This document shows, piece after piece, positions 54,580 to 63,364 of a stretch of 64,000 bases of DNA (position 1 is its first letter; each line of letters opens with the position of its first letter). The DNA lies in contig NZ_JAPFQI010000001.1 in assembly GCF_026183895.1 (NCBI RefSeq), forward strand, positions 1 to 64,000, read 5' to 3'. The notes under the pieces were generated by a model. It was not told where the DNA came from. It ran no database searches and was given only the letters and a program-made list of their open reading frames with translations. The DNA is from Sabulicella glaciei (GTDB lineage Bacteria; Pseudomonadota; Alphaproteobacteria; Acetobacterales; Acetobacteraceae). A program made the position numbers and the translations under genes.

Positions 54580-55812
54580 ATGCGGATCAGCGACGCCATC
54601 ATCATCGGCGCCGGTCAGGCCGGGCTTGCCATGAGCCACTGCCTGGCGGCGCGCGGCGTCGAGCACCTGGTGCTTGAGCGCGGCCGGGTCGCCGAACGCT
54701 GGCGCTCCGAACGCTGGGACAGCCTCCGCCTCCTGACCCCGAACTGGATGAGCCGTCTGCCCGGCTGGTCGTATCGCGGCCCCGACCCGCACGGCTTCAT
54801 GACCATGCCCGAGGTCGTCGCCTATCTAGACGGCTATGCAGCCGGTGCGCCGGTGATCCCCGGTGCCGCGGTGCGCGCGCTGCATGGCGACCTGGGCGGC
54901 TTCAGGTTGGAGACGACTGCGGGCAGCTTCGCGGCGCGCGCCGTCGTCGTCGCGACGGGCCAATGCGATGTGCCGCATATCCCCGCCATGGCGCGTGACC
55001 TGCCGGAGGCGATCCGGCAGGTCACTCCCTCCACCTACCGCCACCCCTCCCTGCTGCCGGAGGGCGGCGCACTCGTGGCCGGTGCTTCCGCTTCGGGCAT
55101 CCAGATCGCGGAGGAGATCCATCGCTCCGGCCGACCCGTGACCCTCGCGGTGGGGCGCCACACCCGCCTGCCGCGGCGCTGGCGTGGAAGCGACATCCTC
55201 GACTGGATGGCCCGCGCGGGCGTGCTCACCGACCCGACGGACCGGCTGCGCGATCCCGCCCTCGCACAGGCCCAGCCCTCGCTGCAGCTGGTCGGGCGGC
55301 CTGACCACGCAAGTCTTGACCTCGGCACGCTGCGCGCCGCCGGCGTGCGCATCGTCGGGCGGGTGGACGGGATCGACGGCGGGCGCGTGGCGCTGGGTGA
55401 CGATCTGCCGCAGACCATCGCCGCTGCGCAGCACAGGCTTGACCGGCTGCTCGCGCGGCTCAGGCCCGTCGCTGATGCAGAGGGCGCACCCGAGGAAGCC
55501 ACGCCGGCGCCACTCGCTTCCTTCGCGCCCGGCCCACCGGCGATCGACCTCGCCGCCGAAGGCATCCACACCGTCGTCTGGGCCACCGGATTCCGGCGCG
55601 ACTACGCCTGGCTGCGCCTGCCCGTGCTGGATGCGGCGGGCGAGATCCGCCACCTCGGCGGCGTCACCCCTTATCCCGGCCTCTACGTGCTTGGCCTGCG
55701 CTTTCTGCGCCGACGCAACTCGAACTTCCTCGATGGTGTCGGCGCCGATGCCGAAGCGCTCGCCCAGGAAGTCCTTGCTCACCTCGAAATCCGTGGCCGC
55801 GCCGCGGCCTGA
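54580..55812 (+). CDS. FAD/NAD(P)-dependent monooxygenase-like protein
   Basis: The 410-aa flavoprotein has the FAD motif IIGAGQAGLAMSH at the N-terminus, the family sequence ERWRSERWDSLRLLTPNW, and a second dinucleotide motif VAGASASGIQIAEE near residue 165. It resembles CzcO/YUCCA-type flavin monooxygenases. VVWATGFRRDY near residue 335 is the conserved late motif of the group. The substrate is unknown. It follows OsmC by 59 bases with GGAGG before ATG 54580, and precedes another flavoprotein by 16 bases. Confidence 0.82.
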   Translation: MRISDAIIIGAGQAGLAMSHCLAARGVEHLVLERGRVAERWRSERWDSLRLLTPNWMSRLPGWSYRGPDPHGFMTMPEVVAYLDGYAAGAPVIPGAAVRALHGDLGGFRLETTAGSFAARAVVVATGQCDVPHIPAMARDLPEAIRQVTPSTYRHPSLLPEGGALVAGASASGIQIAEEIHRSGRPVTLAVGRHTRLPRRWRGSDILDWMARAGVLTDPTDRLRDPALAQAQPSLQLVGRPDHASLDLGTLRAAGVRIVGRVDGIDGGRVALGDDLPQTIAAAQHRLDRLLARLRPVADAEGAPEEATPAPLASFAPGPPAIDLAAEGIHTVVWATGFRRDYAWLRLPVLDAAGEIRHLGGVTPYPGLYVLGLRFLRRRNSNFLDGVGADAEALAQEVLAHLEIRGRAAA

Positions 55813-55828
55813 GTCAGGGAAGACTGTC

Positions 55829-56974
55829 ATGCAGCCGACCAAACGCTTCGATGCCATCATCGTCGGGGCCCGCTGCGCCGGCGCCGCCGCCGCCATGCTG
55901 ATGGCGCGGCAAGGAATGCGCGTGCTCGCCCTCGAACGCGGCGCCTATGGCAGCGACACGCTGTCTACCCATGCGCTGATGCGCGGGGCGGTGCTGCTGC
56001 TCGCCCGCTGGGGAGTGCTGCAGCGCCTCGTCGAGGCCGGCACGCCGGCGATCCGCCGTGTCACCTTCCACTACGGGGCGGAGGCGATCCCGGTCGATCT
56101 CAGCCCCGGCGACGGGGTGGATGCGCTCTATGCGCCTCGCCGCGCGCTGCTGGACAGCGCACTGGTGGACGCCGCCTGGGAGGCGGGCGCGGAGATCCGC
56201 CACCACCACACGGTCACGGCCCTGCGGCACGACCAGACCGGCCGCGTCGCGGGCGTGGTCGCGCTGGACGAGGCAGGGCGGGAGCACGCCATCGCCGCCG
56301 ACCTCGTCGTCGGAGCCGATGGCGCTGGCTCTGCCGTGGCACGTCTGGCCGGTGCGAACGTGCAAGAGGAAGCAGGCCATGCGGCCACCTGCCTCTTCGG
56401 CTACTTTCGCGGCTTGCCGGACACAGGCACGCACTGGCACTACGCGCCCGGTGCTGGCGCTGGCCGCATCCCGACCAATGCGGGGCGGCATGTCGTCTTC
56501 GTCTCGGTGCCGCAGGCCCGCTTCAAGGCGGAGCTGCGAGGAGACAGGCTGGCTGCCCTGCGCCGCATGCTGCGGGAGGACTTCCCCGATCTTGCCGAGA
56601 CGCTCGGCGATGCGAGGCCTGACGGGGAATTGTTGGCCTTCGCCGGCCGCAAAGGCTTCCTGCGCCAGGCTGCCGGCCCTGGCTGGGCGCTCATCGGCGA
56701 TGCCGGCTACTTCAAGGACCCGATCACCGCGCACGGCATCACCGATGCGCTTCGCGACGCAGCGCTGCTCGCCGACGTCGCTACCGAAGGCACTCCCGCC
56801 GCCTTCGTCCGCTTCGCAACGCGCCGCGACGACCTGTCCCTACCGCTGTTCCGCGTGACCGACGAGATCGCCGGCTACGCGTGGACGCTTGAAGAGGCGA
56901 AGGCACTTCACCTCAAGCTGAACGGGGCGATGAAGCGTGAGTTCGCCGCCCTGACCGCGGAGGTGGTGTCGTGA
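55829..56974 (+). CDS. FAD-dependent oxidoreductase (geranylgeranyl reductase/PHBH-like)
   Basis: The 381-aa protein has an FAD-binding start (FDAIIVGARCAGAAAAMLMA), the mid motif DLVVGADGAGSAVARLAG near residue 165, and the late motif GPGWALIGDAGYFKDPITAHGITDALRDA near residue 295. This is the pattern of the PHBH/geranylgeranyl reductase family. ATG 55829 is chosen because it follows the previous stop and gives this N-terminus, although the frame is open far upstream in shadow. Its stop overlaps the MaoC start as GTGA. Substrate unknown, possibly a hydrophobic acyl or isoprenoid compound. Confidence 0.82.
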   Translation: MQPTKRFDAIIVGARCAGAAAAMLMARQGMRVLALERGAYGSDTLSTHALMRGAVLLLARWGVLQRLVEAGTPAIRRVTFHYGAEAIPVDLSPGDGVDALYAPRRALLDSALVDAAWEAGAEIRHHHTVTALRHDQTGRVAGVVALDEAGREHAIAADLVVGADGAGSAVARLAGANVQEEAGHAATCLFGYFRGLPDTGTHWHYAPGAGAGRIPTNAGRHVVFVSVPQARFKAELRGDRLAALRRMLREDFPDLAETLGDARPDGELLAFAGRKGFLRQAAGPGWALIGDAGYFKDPITAHGITDALRDAALLADVATEGTPAAFVRFATRRDDLSLPLFRVTDEIAGYAWTLEEAKALHLKLNGAMKREFAALTAEVVS

Positions 56975-57414
56975 GCGATCCCTGGGCCTGCACCCTTTCC
57001 GGCAAGCCGCGCCCCGGTCAGGCAGCCGAGAGGAGACGCCGCACCTCCATGGCCGACGTCGAAGCCTTCACCGCCATCACCGGCGACCGCAATCCGCTGC
57101 ACTACGACGCGGCGCTCGCGGCCGCCTCGCCCTTCGGCGGGCTGATCGTGCAGGGTGGCGTCACTTCCGGCCTACTCAACGCGGTGCTGGCGGAGGATCT
57201 GCCAGGTCCCGGCACAGTCTTCCTCGGGGTGGAATGGCGCTTCGTGAAGGCGGTGAGGGTCGGCGAGGACATCATCGCGCGCGTCGAGGTGGTGTCCGTG
57301 CGCGATGACAAGCCGATTACCACGCTCACCACGACCGTGCGCAACGCGGCAGGTGAGGACTGTCTGACCGGCACCGCTGTGACCTGGACCGCGCCACTGC
57401 GTGGCACGGCTTGA
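56971..57414 (+). CDS. MaoC-like (hot-dog) dehydratase
   Basis: The 147-aa protein is a single hot-dog domain of the MaoC/R-hydratase type: the catalytic Asp/His motif TAITGDRNPLHYDAALAAASPFGGLIVQGG near residue 35, then FLGVEWRFVKAVRVGEDI. Such enzymes hydrate 2-enoyl-CoA or related thioesters. GTG 56971 overlaps the preceding stop (GTGA), so it is co-translated with the flavoprotein. Confidence 0.85.
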   Translation: MSDPWACTLSGKPRPGQAAERRRRTSMADVEAFTAITGDRNPLHYDAALAAASPFGGLIVQGGVTSGLLNAVLAEDLPGPGTVFLGVEWRFVKAVRVGEDIIARVEVVSVRDDKPITTLTTTVRNAAGEDCLTGTAVTWTAPLRGTA

Positions 57415-57515
57415 CGTCCAGGGCCATTCGACGGGCCCGAAGGAAAGCTGCAAGTGCTGCCAGACTTCCCTGGCCCTCCGAACCACGAGGGCGCGAAAGA
57501 ACGAGGAGGCTGATC

Positions 57516-57671
57516 ATGACCAACTTCACCGCTGAGAAGATCTCGCATAAGCGCTGGGCCGGCCCGCAATGGACCTGCCACCCCACCGGCAAGTCGTTGA
57601 CCGAGCGCCATGTGAAGCGCGCGCCACTCATTTGGCTCGGTGATCTCGCCGCGCTCTACCTCCCATCCTGA
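57516..57671 (+). CDS. 51-aa hypothetical protein ending the operon
   Basis: A short frame with strong CGAGGAGGC upstream of ATG 57516. The product (MTNFTAEKISHKRWAGPQW to LGDLAALYLPS) is basic and aromatic in the first half. It is not recognised. Its last 16 bases overlap the 3' end of the convergent winged-helix/TPR gene. The ribosome site and operon position support it. Confidence 0.55.
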   Translation: MTNFTAEKISHKRWAGPQWTCHPTGKSLTERHVKRAPLIWLGDLAALYLPS

Positions 57672-59263
57672 GCCGGGGCTGCGGCGGGCACGCCCTCCTC
57701 CGGGAGGCCAGCCCGCCGCAGCCCGTCCAGGCAGCGCGCGACCAAGGATTGGTCCGCGCAGAAGAACGAATCCGCTTCCGCTTGTGCCAGCGTGTAGCCT
57801 GGCTCCTTCGCCAGCAGCCCGTCGAGCGCGCGGCGTGCCTCCTCCTCCCGCCCCATCAGGCCAAGTGCCGACACGAGCATCATATGCGGCCAAGCCTTGG
57901 CGTTGGGCACGCGCGTCGCTCGCCGCGCGCTCTCCACTGCTTCAGCCAGTTCGCCGAGGCTGATATGCGCGAAGGCGCGGGTGGCGTGGAAGCTCGAGAG
58001 GTGCGGATCCCGCGGACTGAGCTGCGTTGCGCGTTCGACATGGGTGATGCCCTCGCGGGCACGGCCACTCCAGACCTTCGTGCAGCCGAGGGCGAAATGC
58101 GCCTGGGCGAAGCTTGGATTCAGCGCCACCGCTTCCTCCAGCAGCGCAATCGCCTCCTCGTACTCATGGTGGAAGGCGTGAACACGGCCGAGGACGCAGA
58201 GGTTCATGCAATCCTGGCCATCGAGGCCGACAGCGTTGCGGCTTGCCCGGAGTGCCTCGTCAAGCCGCATGGCGCGCGCTTCGCGATCGCCCACCACCGT
58301 CTCCTGCAGCAGCACATAGGCGAGGCCGCCATGGGCGCGGGCGAAGCCGGGATCAAGCTCGATGGCGCGGCGGAACATCGCCTCCGCCTCCGCGAGGCCC
58401 GGCTTCGTGAAGCCCCAGAGGTGAAACAGCCCGCGCTGGTAGCAGTCCCAGGCCCCGAGGCTTACCGGCGGGCGGCGTACGGCGGCGTCGCGCTCGAGCC
58501 GCGCCATCTCCGGCTCGATCGCCGCGGCGATCTGCTCGGCCATGGCGCGTTGGATGTCGAGCACGTCGGCGAGCGGGAAGTCGTAGGTCTCGGACCAGAG
58601 ATGCCGCCCGCTCTCGCAGGAAACGAGGTCGGCGCCGAGCCGTACGCGGTCCCCATGCTTGGCGACGCTGCCATGGACCATGTAACGCACGCCGAAGGCG
58701 GTGCCGATCTCGCGCGCATCCACCTCCTTGCCGCGGAAGGCGGCGGCGGTGTGGCGGCTCATCACGTCCAGCCAGCGATGCCGCGCGAGCAGTCGGATCA
58801 CGTCCTCCGTGAGTCCATAGCTGAAATAGTCGGTGTCAGGCTCGGCGCTGAGATTGGTGAAGGGCAGCACGACCACCGAGGGGCGGCTCGACATCTCGGC
58901 AGGCACGGGCTGTTGCGTCGCTGCGGCGGGCGCTTCTTGCGCGTCCTCGACTGCGATCTCCGCCACCTCTCCCATGAAGCGGAAGCCGCGCTTGTGCATG
59001 GTCTTGATCAGCGCCTGGCGCTCGCCATCGTCGCCGATCGCCTTGCGCGCGGCGTTGATGCGGCTGCTGAGCGCAGCCTCGGACACGATGCGCCCGTTCC
59101 AGATGACGTCGAGCAACTCGTCCTTGCTCACGACGCGATCGCGATTGCGCATGAGGTGAAGCAGGAGATCGAAGACCTGCGGCTCGACATGCACGCGAGC
59201 TCCGGCGCACCGCAGCTCCTGGCGGCGCAGATCCATCTCGTATCCCGCAAAGCCGAGGCGCAT
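57656..59263 (-). CDS. CadC-type winged-helix protein with TPR domain
   Basis: The 535-aa protein begins with an OmpR-type winged helix (VEPQVFDLLLHLMRNRDRVVSKDELLDVIWNGR, then INAARKAIGDDGERQALIKTMHKRGFRF). A region common in adenylate-cyclase-associated TPR proteins follows (VVVLPFTNLSAEPDTDYFSYGLTEDVIRLLARH, about residues 130-240). The rest is TPR repeats (AEAMFRRAIELDPGFARAHGGLAYVL and EEAIALLEEAVALNPSFAQAHFALG). It likely binds DNA and senses through protein contacts. ATG 59263 is preferred, with GGGGAGGACGGGT directly upstream, over a GTG at 59314. It converges on the OsmC-flavoprotein-MaoC operon and may regulate it. Confidence 0.82.
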   Translation of the reverse strand: MRLGFAGYEMDLRRQELRCAGARVHVEPQVFDLLLHLMRNRDRVVSKDELLDVIWNGRIVSEAALSSRINAARKAIGDDGERQALIKTMHKRGFRFMGEVAEIAVEDAQEAPAAATQQPVPAEMSSRPSVVVLPFTNLSAEPDTDYFSYGLTEDVIRLLARHRWLDVMSRHTAAAFRGKEVDAREIGTAFGVRYMVHGSVAKHGDRVRLGADLVSCESGRHLWSETYDFPLADVLDIQRAMAEQIAAAIEPEMARLERDAAVRRPPVSLGAWDCYQRGLFHLWGFTKPGLAEAEAMFRRAIELDPGFARAHGGLAYVLLQETVVGDREARAMRLDEALRASRNAVGLDGQDCMNLCVLGRVHAFHHEYEEAIALLEEAVALNPSFAQAHFALGCTKVWSGRAREGITHVERATQLSPRDPHLSSFHATRAFAHISLGELAEAVESARRATRVPNAKAWPHMMLVSALGLMGREEEARRALDGLLAKEPGYTLAQAEADSFFCADQSLVARCLDGLRRAGLPEEGVPAAAPAQDGR

Positions 59264-59526
59264 ACCCGTCCTCCCCAGTCGAGAGGCAGGCGCGGTGGCC
59301 ACAGTCTCGGTCACCGCGCGGTGAGGCTTGTAGCACGTTGGTCCCGAGTATCGGCCGTCGCGGCCGCCGACTCAACACTTCTGTGAGCCGGACGGCGAGA
59401 ACTAGGGAAAACCAGAGGAAATCTCCAGGTTTCCATCAGCCCGGCTCCAAGCGCCGGGTTGCGCCGTCCCGCACAACCGTCCTGTCGCGGCACATCGCCG
59501 CGCCAACGAGGACTGGAGGATGTGCC

Positions 59527-59688
59527 ATGACGACCATCGGTTTCCTGATTGACGGACTTGTTCGAATCCAAGAGCGCGCGAGGGGCCGGCGCCTGTTGCT
59601 GGAGATGGATGCCCGCTTGCTGAAGGACATCGGCCTCACCGAGGCAATCGCCGAGGCGGAAGCCGCGAAGCCCTGGTGGCGGCACTAG
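59527..59688 (+). CDS. DUF1127 family small protein
   Basis: This 53-aa peptide matches the DUF1127 (YjiS-like) family: a helix followed by the arginine-rich block RARGRRLLLEMDARLLKDIGLTEAIA and a WW near the end. Family members are common in alphaproteobacteria; some bind RNA or affect phosphate and carbon metabolism. ACTGGAGGATG lies just before ATG 59527. The EamA gene starts 39 bases later. Confidence 0.87.
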   Translation: MTTIGFLIDGLVRIQERARGRRLLLEMDARLLKDIGLTEAIAEAEAAKPWWRH

Positions 59689-59727
59689 GCGCGATGGCCC
59701 CGCCGCATTGATCCGGAGACCGCACGC

Positions 59728-60618
59728 ATGTTCACCTCGCCTTCGGTGCCCGGCATCGCCACCGGGCTGGCCGCGGCCGCGATCTGGGGCGGCGCGATTG
59801 CTGTGACGCGCTTCGGCGTCTCGGGTGATACGCCGCTCTCGCCGGCGGACATTGCGATGCTACGCTTCGCGGGGCCTGCACTGCTGCTGCTTCCGGTGCT
59901 GCGCCGCGCCTGGCCGAGGCTGCAACAGGTGCCGGTCCATCTTCTGGCGCTTCTGCTGCTCGGCGGCGGTGCACCCTTCGTCATCCTGGCAGGCAGCGGC
60001 CTCGGCATTGCGGGAGCGGCCGAAGCGGGCGCACTGCTGCCAGGAGCGATGCCGATCTGCGTTGCAATGTTTTCCCGGCTTCTGGGCGAGCGGATCGGCA
60101 CGGCAGGCTTGGTCGGGCTGGCGATCATCGGCGCCTCGGTCGCGACGGTCGTCCTGCCATCCTTCGGCGCGGGGTCCGGCGACCGCGGGGAGGGCTACGC
60201 CCTTCTGTTGGGTGCGGCGGCGCTAGGGGCCGGGTACACGATCGCGCTGCGGCGGAGCGGGCTCGGCCCTTGGGAAGCGGCGGCCTTCGTCAGCGCAGGC
60301 TCGGTGCTGACCCTTGGTCCCCCTTATGCTTTCGTCATGGAGCCGGGCCTGATCGCGGCGTCATGGGAGGTGATCGCCCTGCAGATCGGCTTCCAGGGCA
60401 TGGCCTCGGGGATCCTTGCGCCGGTCGCCTTCGCCGCGACGGTGCAGCGGCTCGGCGCTTCCAAGGCTGCCGCATTTGGGAGCCTGGCTCCCGGTGCGGC
60501 GTGCCTCGGTGGCTTCGTGCTGCTTGGTGAGGTGCCGACGGCTGCGGCGGCCATGTCGATCCTTGCTACCGGGCTCGGAATCGCATTGATTGCATACCCT
60601 CGGACGGGGTCCACCTGA
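59728..60618 (+). CDS. EamA/DMT family transporter
   Basis: The 296-aa membrane protein has ten hydrophobic segments in two EamA halves: GLAAAAIWGGAIAVTRFG at the start and LGAGYTIALRRSG opening the second half. Such drug/metabolite transporters export amino acids, metabolites or drugs; the substrate is unknown. ATG 59728 follows the DUF1127 peptide closely. The IS3-family relic abuts the 3' end, and the last codons (PRTGST) may be changed by that junction. Confidence 0.82.
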   Translation: MFTSPSVPGIATGLAAAAIWGGAIAVTRFGVSGDTPLSPADIAMLRFAGPALLLLPVLRRAWPRLQQVPVHLLALLLLGGGAPFVILAGSGLGIAGAAEAGALLPGAMPICVAMFSRLLGERIGTAGLVGLAIIGASVATVVLPSFGAGSGDRGEGYALLLGAAALGAGYTIALRRSGLGPWEAAAFVSAGSVLTLGPPYAFVMEPGLIAASWEVIALQIGFQGMASGILAPVAFAATVQRLGASKAAAFGSLAPGAACLGGFVLLGEVPTAAAAMSILATGLGIALIAYPRTGST

Positions 60619-60619
60619 G

Positions 60620-60982
60620 CGCATTCGCACAGACAAGGGCGCTGAGTTCACGGCGACGGCCGTGCGAGCGTGGATGGAGGGCATCGGCGTACGCACTCCG
60701 TTGATCGAACGCGGGTGCCCCTGGGAGAATGGATACAATCCGCCGTCTAACGGCAAGCCGCGCGACGAGCCGCTGGACTGCGAGATCTTCCGCTCACTCA
60801 GGAAGGCAGAGGTCCTGATCGAGGGGTGGCGCCAACACGGCAACACCGTGCGTCCACACAGTGCCTTGGGCTGCCGCCCGCCCGCGCCAGACGCCGTCCT
60901 GCTGCGCTTGGTTGGGCCTGCCCACGCTGCCCCTAGGCACGCCCGGCCGGGCGCGCCAAAACATCGGCCATCTCACTCATGA
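60620..60982 (+). mobile_element. IS3-family transposase C-terminal relic
   Basis: The product RIRTDKGAEFTATAVRAW, IERGCPWENGYNPPSNGKPRDE, EIFRSLRKAEVLIEGW, and VRPHSALGCRPPAPDA matches the end of the rve integrase domain of IS3-group (orfB) transposases. The N-terminal DDE residues are missing and typical residues are replaced (NGYNPPSNGK instead of NGYCESFNSK). It is a truncated remnant directly after the EamA gene. No inverted repeats were identified. Confidence 0.75.
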
Positions 60983-61579
60983 CCCATGGACCGCCGTTCG
61001 GGGTCAGGCCAGGGCCAGATCACGGCGTAGCTGTCGGCGATCAGCCCCACGTGATCAAAGGTCCCGCCATGCAGATCGTCCCGCAGCCGCCTCAGTTCAT
61101 CGGCGGCGGGAGGCGCTAGGTTGCGCCGAGCCTCGGCCGCGGCTGGTGGCATACGTCGGGCTGGATGCGGATCATGTGGCTGCCGAGGATGTTGTCGACG
61201 CCGGTGTTGTTGATCCATGGATACCGAAACCGTTAAGCCTCGCCGTCTTCAATTTGCGGGACGCACCCACCACACCATCGTCGCGGTGGACTGGTTGGGG
61301 GAGACCTTCAGCGACTGGGCGAGGTCACAAGAGGAACCTCCTGTCCGCGCAGGAGCCCGGTCAGCGATGTGCTCGGCCAGGACAGTGGAGCGGGCGGGTG
61401 CGCTGGTGACGCTGAGCTGCCAAGCTTGGTGGGGCGTGGAGCACTCCGGCGTCTGTGCATACGGGACGATGCGGCGGCGCGCAGGATGCCGGGTCTGAGG
61501 GAACGGCGCACATTCAAAATGCCGTTGGAGAAACCGTCGGAGAGGTTTCGGGCTTGTGCGGCTAACTGCCTGAAAAGAC
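60983..61579. other. Intergenic, possible IS debris, no gene seen
   Basis: These 600 bases between the IS relic and the tRNA hold only short frames without ribosome sites. The minus-strand frame 60973-61218 ends in an LRDDLHGGTFDHVG-like sequence of unknown origin and may be a degraded gene. The tRNA neighbour makes it a plausible integration site. Confidence 0.35.
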
Positions 61580-61655
61580 TGGCGTCCCCTACGGGATTCG
61601 AACCCGTGTTGCCGCCGTGAGAGGGCGGTGTCCTAGGCCTCTAGACGAAGGGGAC
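61580..61655 (-). tRNA. tRNA-Glu (anticodon CTC)
   Basis: Read on the minus strand, GTCCCCT pairs with AGGGGAC to close the acceptor stem. The anticodon arm is CCGCC-CTCTCAC-GGCGG with anticodon CTC, and the T-arm is ACGGG-TTCGAAT-CCCGT. The 3' CCA is encoded (61580-61582). Total length is 76 bases with no intron. Confidence 0.95.
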
Positions 61656-61674
61656 GTGGCCTGTGGGCGGGTGT

Positions 61675-61854
61675 CTAACGCCCGTCACGCTCGCGTGCAA
61701 GCCCGCGCGCGCGGGAATATCGCCCCTCCCGGCAGGCTGAGGAGCAGAAGCGTACCGAAGCCCAGTCGCGCGCCCATTTTCGCCGCCAGGCGAAGGGACG
61801 GCCGCAGGCGGCGCAGGTTTTCTCCGGGCGTGGGGCGCCGCGCCCTTCCTTCAT
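61675..61854 (-). CDS. DUF2256 zinc-ribbon-like small protein
   Basis: The 59-aa protein carries KTCAACGRPFAWRRKWARDW and RFCSSACRE, four cysteines in two CxxC-like pairs, matching DUF2256. It probably binds zinc; its role is unknown. ATG 61854 overlaps the stop of the upstream gene (ATGA at 61851-61854). Confidence 0.82.
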   Translation of the reverse strand: MKEGRGAPRPEKTCAACGRPFAWRRKWARDWASVRFCSSACREGRYSRARGLARERDGR

Positions 61855-62141
61855 CGCGTCGGGACGGCGGTGCCTAGGGTGATCTCGCCGGCCGGGCGGC
61901 CGGTGCGGCCATCCACGAACAGGACGCGGCTGCGGCCCTGTGCGTCGCGCAGCAGCAGGGCGAAGCGGTCTCCAGCCCCCGAGACGGACACGATCTCCGT
62001 TCCCGCGGGCAGGTCGAGGGCAAGACGGGGCGCCTCGCTGCTGCGCCCGCCCGCGCGCTGGACGAGCAGGACGACAAGCGTCACGGTGCCGGCGACGATC
62101 AGCACCCCCATCGCCACCACCAGGAACTTGAGCGCGCGCAT
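61851..62141 (-). CDS. DUF6476-like membrane-anchored protein
   Basis: The 96-aa protein has one N-terminal membrane segment (MRALKFLVVAMGVLIVAGTVTLVVLLV) and a soluble periplasmic part with a small beta-type domain (EIVSVSGAGDRFALLLRDAQGRSRVLFVDGRTG). It matches a small alphaproteobacterial family (DUF6476) usually beside RluD. Start ATG 62141 lies one base from the divergent RluD start. Function unknown. Confidence 0.7.
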   Translation of the reverse strand: MRALKFLVVAMGVLIVAGTVTLVVLLVQRAGGRSSEAPRLALDLPAGTEIVSVSGAGDRFALLLRDAQGRSRVLFVDGRTGRPAGEITLGTAVPTR

Positions 62142-62142
62142 C

Positions 62143-63135
62143 GTGGCCTCCGAAACCCATTCCTTTACCGCCGCCGAAACGGATCGGGGCGAGCGCGTGG
62201 ACCGCTTCCTCGCGGCACGGATAGGCAGCCTGTCCCGCTCCCGCGTCAAGGCGCTGCTGGAAGAAGGGAAGGGGACGCGCGACGGGACCGCGATCGAGGA
62301 CCCGGCGCAGCCCGTGCGCCCGGGCGCCACCTACTGCCTCGAGGTGCCACCGCCCCGTCCCGCCGCGCCGGTGGCACAGGACATCCCGCTGGCGATCCTG
62401 TTCGAGGACCGCCACCTGATCGTCCTGGACAAGCCGGCCGGCCTCGTTGTCCACCCGGCCCCCGGCCATGCGGAGGGAACGCTGGTCAATGCCCTCCTCG
62501 GCCATGCGGGCGAGGAACTCGAGGGGATCGGGGGTGAGGCGCGGCCGGGCATCGTCCACCGCCTCGACAAGGACACGTCCGGCGTCATGGTCGTGGCCAA
62601 GAGCCAGCGCGCCCACAACGCCCTGTCCGAGGCCTTCCTCCAGCGCGACCTGGACCGCGAATACCTTGCCTTGGCTTGGGGCGTGCCAGAGAAGCGGGAA
62701 GGGGAGGTGGAGGCGGCGATCGGCCGCCACGCCACGGACCGCAAGCGCATGGCCGTGGTGGGGCGCGGCGGGGCGCGGGCGGGCAAGCACGCCCTGACGC
62801 GCTATGCCGTCCTGGAAAGCTTCGACGGCGCGTGCAGCCTGCTGCGCTGCCGCCTGGGCACCGGGCGCACGCACCAGATCCGCGTGCACCTTTCGCATAT
62901 CGGTCATCCGCTGGTCGGCGACCCGGTTTATCTGCGCCGTCTCCCGGCCACGGCCCGGGGGCTGCCGCAGGATGTGCGCGACGCCGCGCTGGCCTTCCCG
63001 CGTCAAGCACTGCACGCAGCGTCGCTCGCCTTCCGCCACCCGGTTTCCGGCGAGGCCCTGGCCTTCCGCGTCGAACCGCCGGAGGACTTCAGCACCCTGC
63101 TTTCCCTGCTGCGCGGCGAGGCCGCGCCGGCTTAA
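62143..63135 (+). CDS. rluD: RluD-family 23S rRNA pseudouridine synthase
   Basis: The 330-aa protein has an S4 RNA-binding start (ERVDRFLAARIGSLSRSRVKALLEEG) and the RluA-family catalytic motif HRLDKDTSG with the active Asp near residue 145. RCRLGTGRTHQIRVHLSHIGHPLVGD follows near residue 240. It converts uridines in helix 69 of 23S rRNA if it is true RluD; RluC is an alternative. GTG 62143 (MASETHSF) is chosen because it fits the family N-terminus; it sits one base from the divergent ATG of the DUF6476-like gene. Confidence 0.88.
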   Translation: MASETHSFTAAETDRGERVDRFLAARIGSLSRSRVKALLEEGKGTRDGTAIEDPAQPVRPGATYCLEVPPPRPAAPVAQDIPLAILFEDRHLIVLDKPAGLVVHPAPGHAEGTLVNALLGHAGEELEGIGGEARPGIVHRLDKDTSGVMVVAKSQRAHNALSEAFLQRDLDREYLALAWGVPEKREGEVEAAIGRHATDRKRMAVVGRGGARAGKHALTRYAVLESFDGACSLLRCRLGTGRTHQIRVHLSHIGHPLVGDPVYLRRLPATARGLPQDVRDAALAFPRQALHAASLAFRHPVSGEALAFRVEPPEDFSTLLSLLRGEAAPA

Positions 63136-63138
63136 GCC

Positions 63139-63157
63139 GACCAGATTGGTCAGTTTT
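63139..63157 (+). terminator. Short hairpin with T-run after RluD
   Basis: GACCA (63139-63143), loop GAT, TGGTC (63147-63151) is followed after two bases by TTTT (63154-63157), a short intrinsic-terminator shape directly after the RluD stop. The stem is only five pairs, so strength is probably modest. Confidence 0.4.
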
Positions 63158-63364
63158 GCTCGACAAGACGGGAGAGTTCTGGTACGGATGTTCCCAATCC
63201 GACCGACAACCCGGATGCCATGCCCAGAAGGCAGGCTGATCAATCGCCCGCCCGAAAGGGGGTCGATGCAGCCTCGCGGGTCCGGGGGCGTTCGGTCGGA
63301 AAACGTCGCCCTTCGTCGCCTTACTTGGGACGGAGGGGGCAGAGATGGAAGGCTCGTGAACACA

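Noticed and set aside
60973-61218. An 81-codon minus-strand frame next to the IS3 relic
   Set aside because: No ribosome site or family match; first half is His/Arg/Pro-rich shadow-like sequence, so it was left as intergenic debris.
63177-63196. Possible alphaproteobacterial LexA box (GTTC repeats) before rpoH
   Set aside because: The GTTC words are 10 bases apart, whereas the alphaproteobacterial LexA site needs GTTC-N7-GTTC.
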